Of a stretch of 64,000 nt of DNA, positions 63,616 to 64,000 are shown piece after piece. The notes beneath the pieces are model-generated. The model searched no databases. It saw only the letters and a list, made by a program, of their open reading frames with translations, and was not told the DNA's origin. The first letter of the stretch is position 1; each line of letters opens with the position of its first letter. The position numbers and the translations under genes were made by a program. This stretch comes from Thalassovita mangrovi (lineage in GTDB: Bacteria; Pseudomonadota; Alphaproteobacteria; Rhodobacterales; Rhodobacteraceae): the NCBI RefSeq assembly GCF_009857745.1, contig NZ_WWEN01000003.1, positions 248,001-312,000 of the forward strand. The letters run 5' to 3'.

Positions 63616-64000
63616 ATGAAGACCAACCAACTGCCGCACTACGACATGGACGACAACCCCACCGGATGCTGCCCGCGCTTCCATCCCGAGGTTTGGGACG
63701 GGGTGGAACTGCATTTCGAAGACAAGCCCTTCGTACGGGCCGAAACCAAGTCGGTGATGCATGTGCCGGTGAACATGGGAAAGGTGTTTTCCCGGGTTCA
63801 GGAGCATTTCGAATCCTCCGGCGGCTTCGATCCCGACGACACCATCGTGATGAGCCGCGATCTGTCGCCCTGGACATCCGAACATCTGTTCGCCGCGCCG
63901 CACCCGGTACCGGAAGAAGAAATGGTGACCCTGTCGGGGGATTTCATCACCAAGGTGTTCGAAGGCCCCTACAAGGAGGCCAAGGACTGGTATGACGAGA
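63616..64000 (+). CDS. Conserved protein of unknown function (partial at right edge)
   Basis: At least 128 residues; the reading frame runs off the window. A clear AAAGGAG site precedes the ATG. The opening TNQLPHYDMDDNPTGCCPRFHP (about 3-24) has a CC pair, and the rest is acidic and soluble (VRAETKSVMHVPVNMGKV, then VTLSGDFITKVFEGPY). I recognise a pattern seen in Rhodobacterales proteins labelled as hydrolases, but cannot support any activity. Confidence 0.7.
   Translation, partial: MKTNQLPHYDMDDNPTGCCPRFHPEVWDGVELHFEDKPFVRAETKSVMHVPVNMGKVFSRVQEHFESSGGFDPDDTIVMSRDLSPWTSEHLFAAPHPVPEEEMVTLSGDFITKVFEGPYKEAKDWYDE

Noticed and set aside
1-64000. CRISPR array, insertion sequence or phage structural genes
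   Set aside because: No regular spacer-repeat array and no transposase or phage protein were seen; the only repeats are the intergenic hairpin family.

Overview
The window is a high-GC (mid-60s percent by eye), densely packed chromosomal segment of an alphaproteobacterium, most likely a member of the Rhodobacteraceae (Rhodobacterales). This rests on the petP/petR regulator pair, a CenR-type response regulator, a DUF2125 protein, a long RibA, and GC-rich intergenic hairpin repeats. No transposase, integrase, CRISPR array, rRNA or complete tRNA gene was seen. Many neighbouring genes are translationally coupled (ATGA or TGATG overlaps), and GTG or TTG starts are common.

Layout. 1-168: AT-rich end of an integrated element, then the 3' half of a tRNA-Lys(UUU), a classic attachment-site scar; the element itself lies off the left edge. 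441-5250: a P-type cation ATPase with a divergent S-adenosylmethionine synthetase paralogue (plus strand), facing an HMA2-like protein and a small DUF5132-type membrane protein (minus strand). 5361-8370: a TIGR03862-type flavoprotein, a small HNH-like protein, and a coupled crotonase/SDR pair. 8496-16249: DUF2125 protein, pmbA, a CysQ-like phosphatase, a Kdo-transferase-like protein, lpxK, a YkuD protein and ribA. 16420-23251: cenR, a TauE/SafE transporter, xth, a YbbN-type thioredoxin, a Lon-N protein, Trm112, DUF1810, AMP nucleosidase and HU. 23370-26975: EamA and AEC transporters, an HD protein and aroC. 27072-30405: a TPP riboswitch and thiBPQ. 30506-37505: a ClpP-fold protease, an epimerase, dxs-ispA-xseB-HDAC-like genes (minus strand) and petR-petP. 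37679-41624: ilvE, a citF-like gene and a PhoD-type phosphatase.

41752-56472 is a polyamine-type island: two complete ABC importers (a minus-strand ATPase-SBP-permease-permease operon with unusually expanded permeases, and a plus-strand potFGHI-like operon ending in a PuuB-like FAD oxidase). Between them lie a DoeA-like M24 hydrolase, a SpuC-like aminotransferase and a GntR regulator. A shared TGATCAAATTA site precedes both the aminotransferase gene and the potF-like gene, suggesting one regulator controls uptake and deamination together.

56534-64000: a DMT transporter, matB, an outer-membrane beta-barrel protein, msrA and msrB (MsrB lacks its zinc cysteines), queG, a glutathione S-transferase, mtgA, and a partial gene of unknown function running off the right edge.

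Most genes are ordinary housekeeping genes. The parts most worth a second look are the tRNA scar with the adjacent ATPase/MetK-like module, the four-copy intergenic hairpin repeat, the degenerate Kdo-transferase-like gene, the orphan citF-like gene coupled to ilvE, and the cis-regulatory sites and unusual permeases of the polyamine island.
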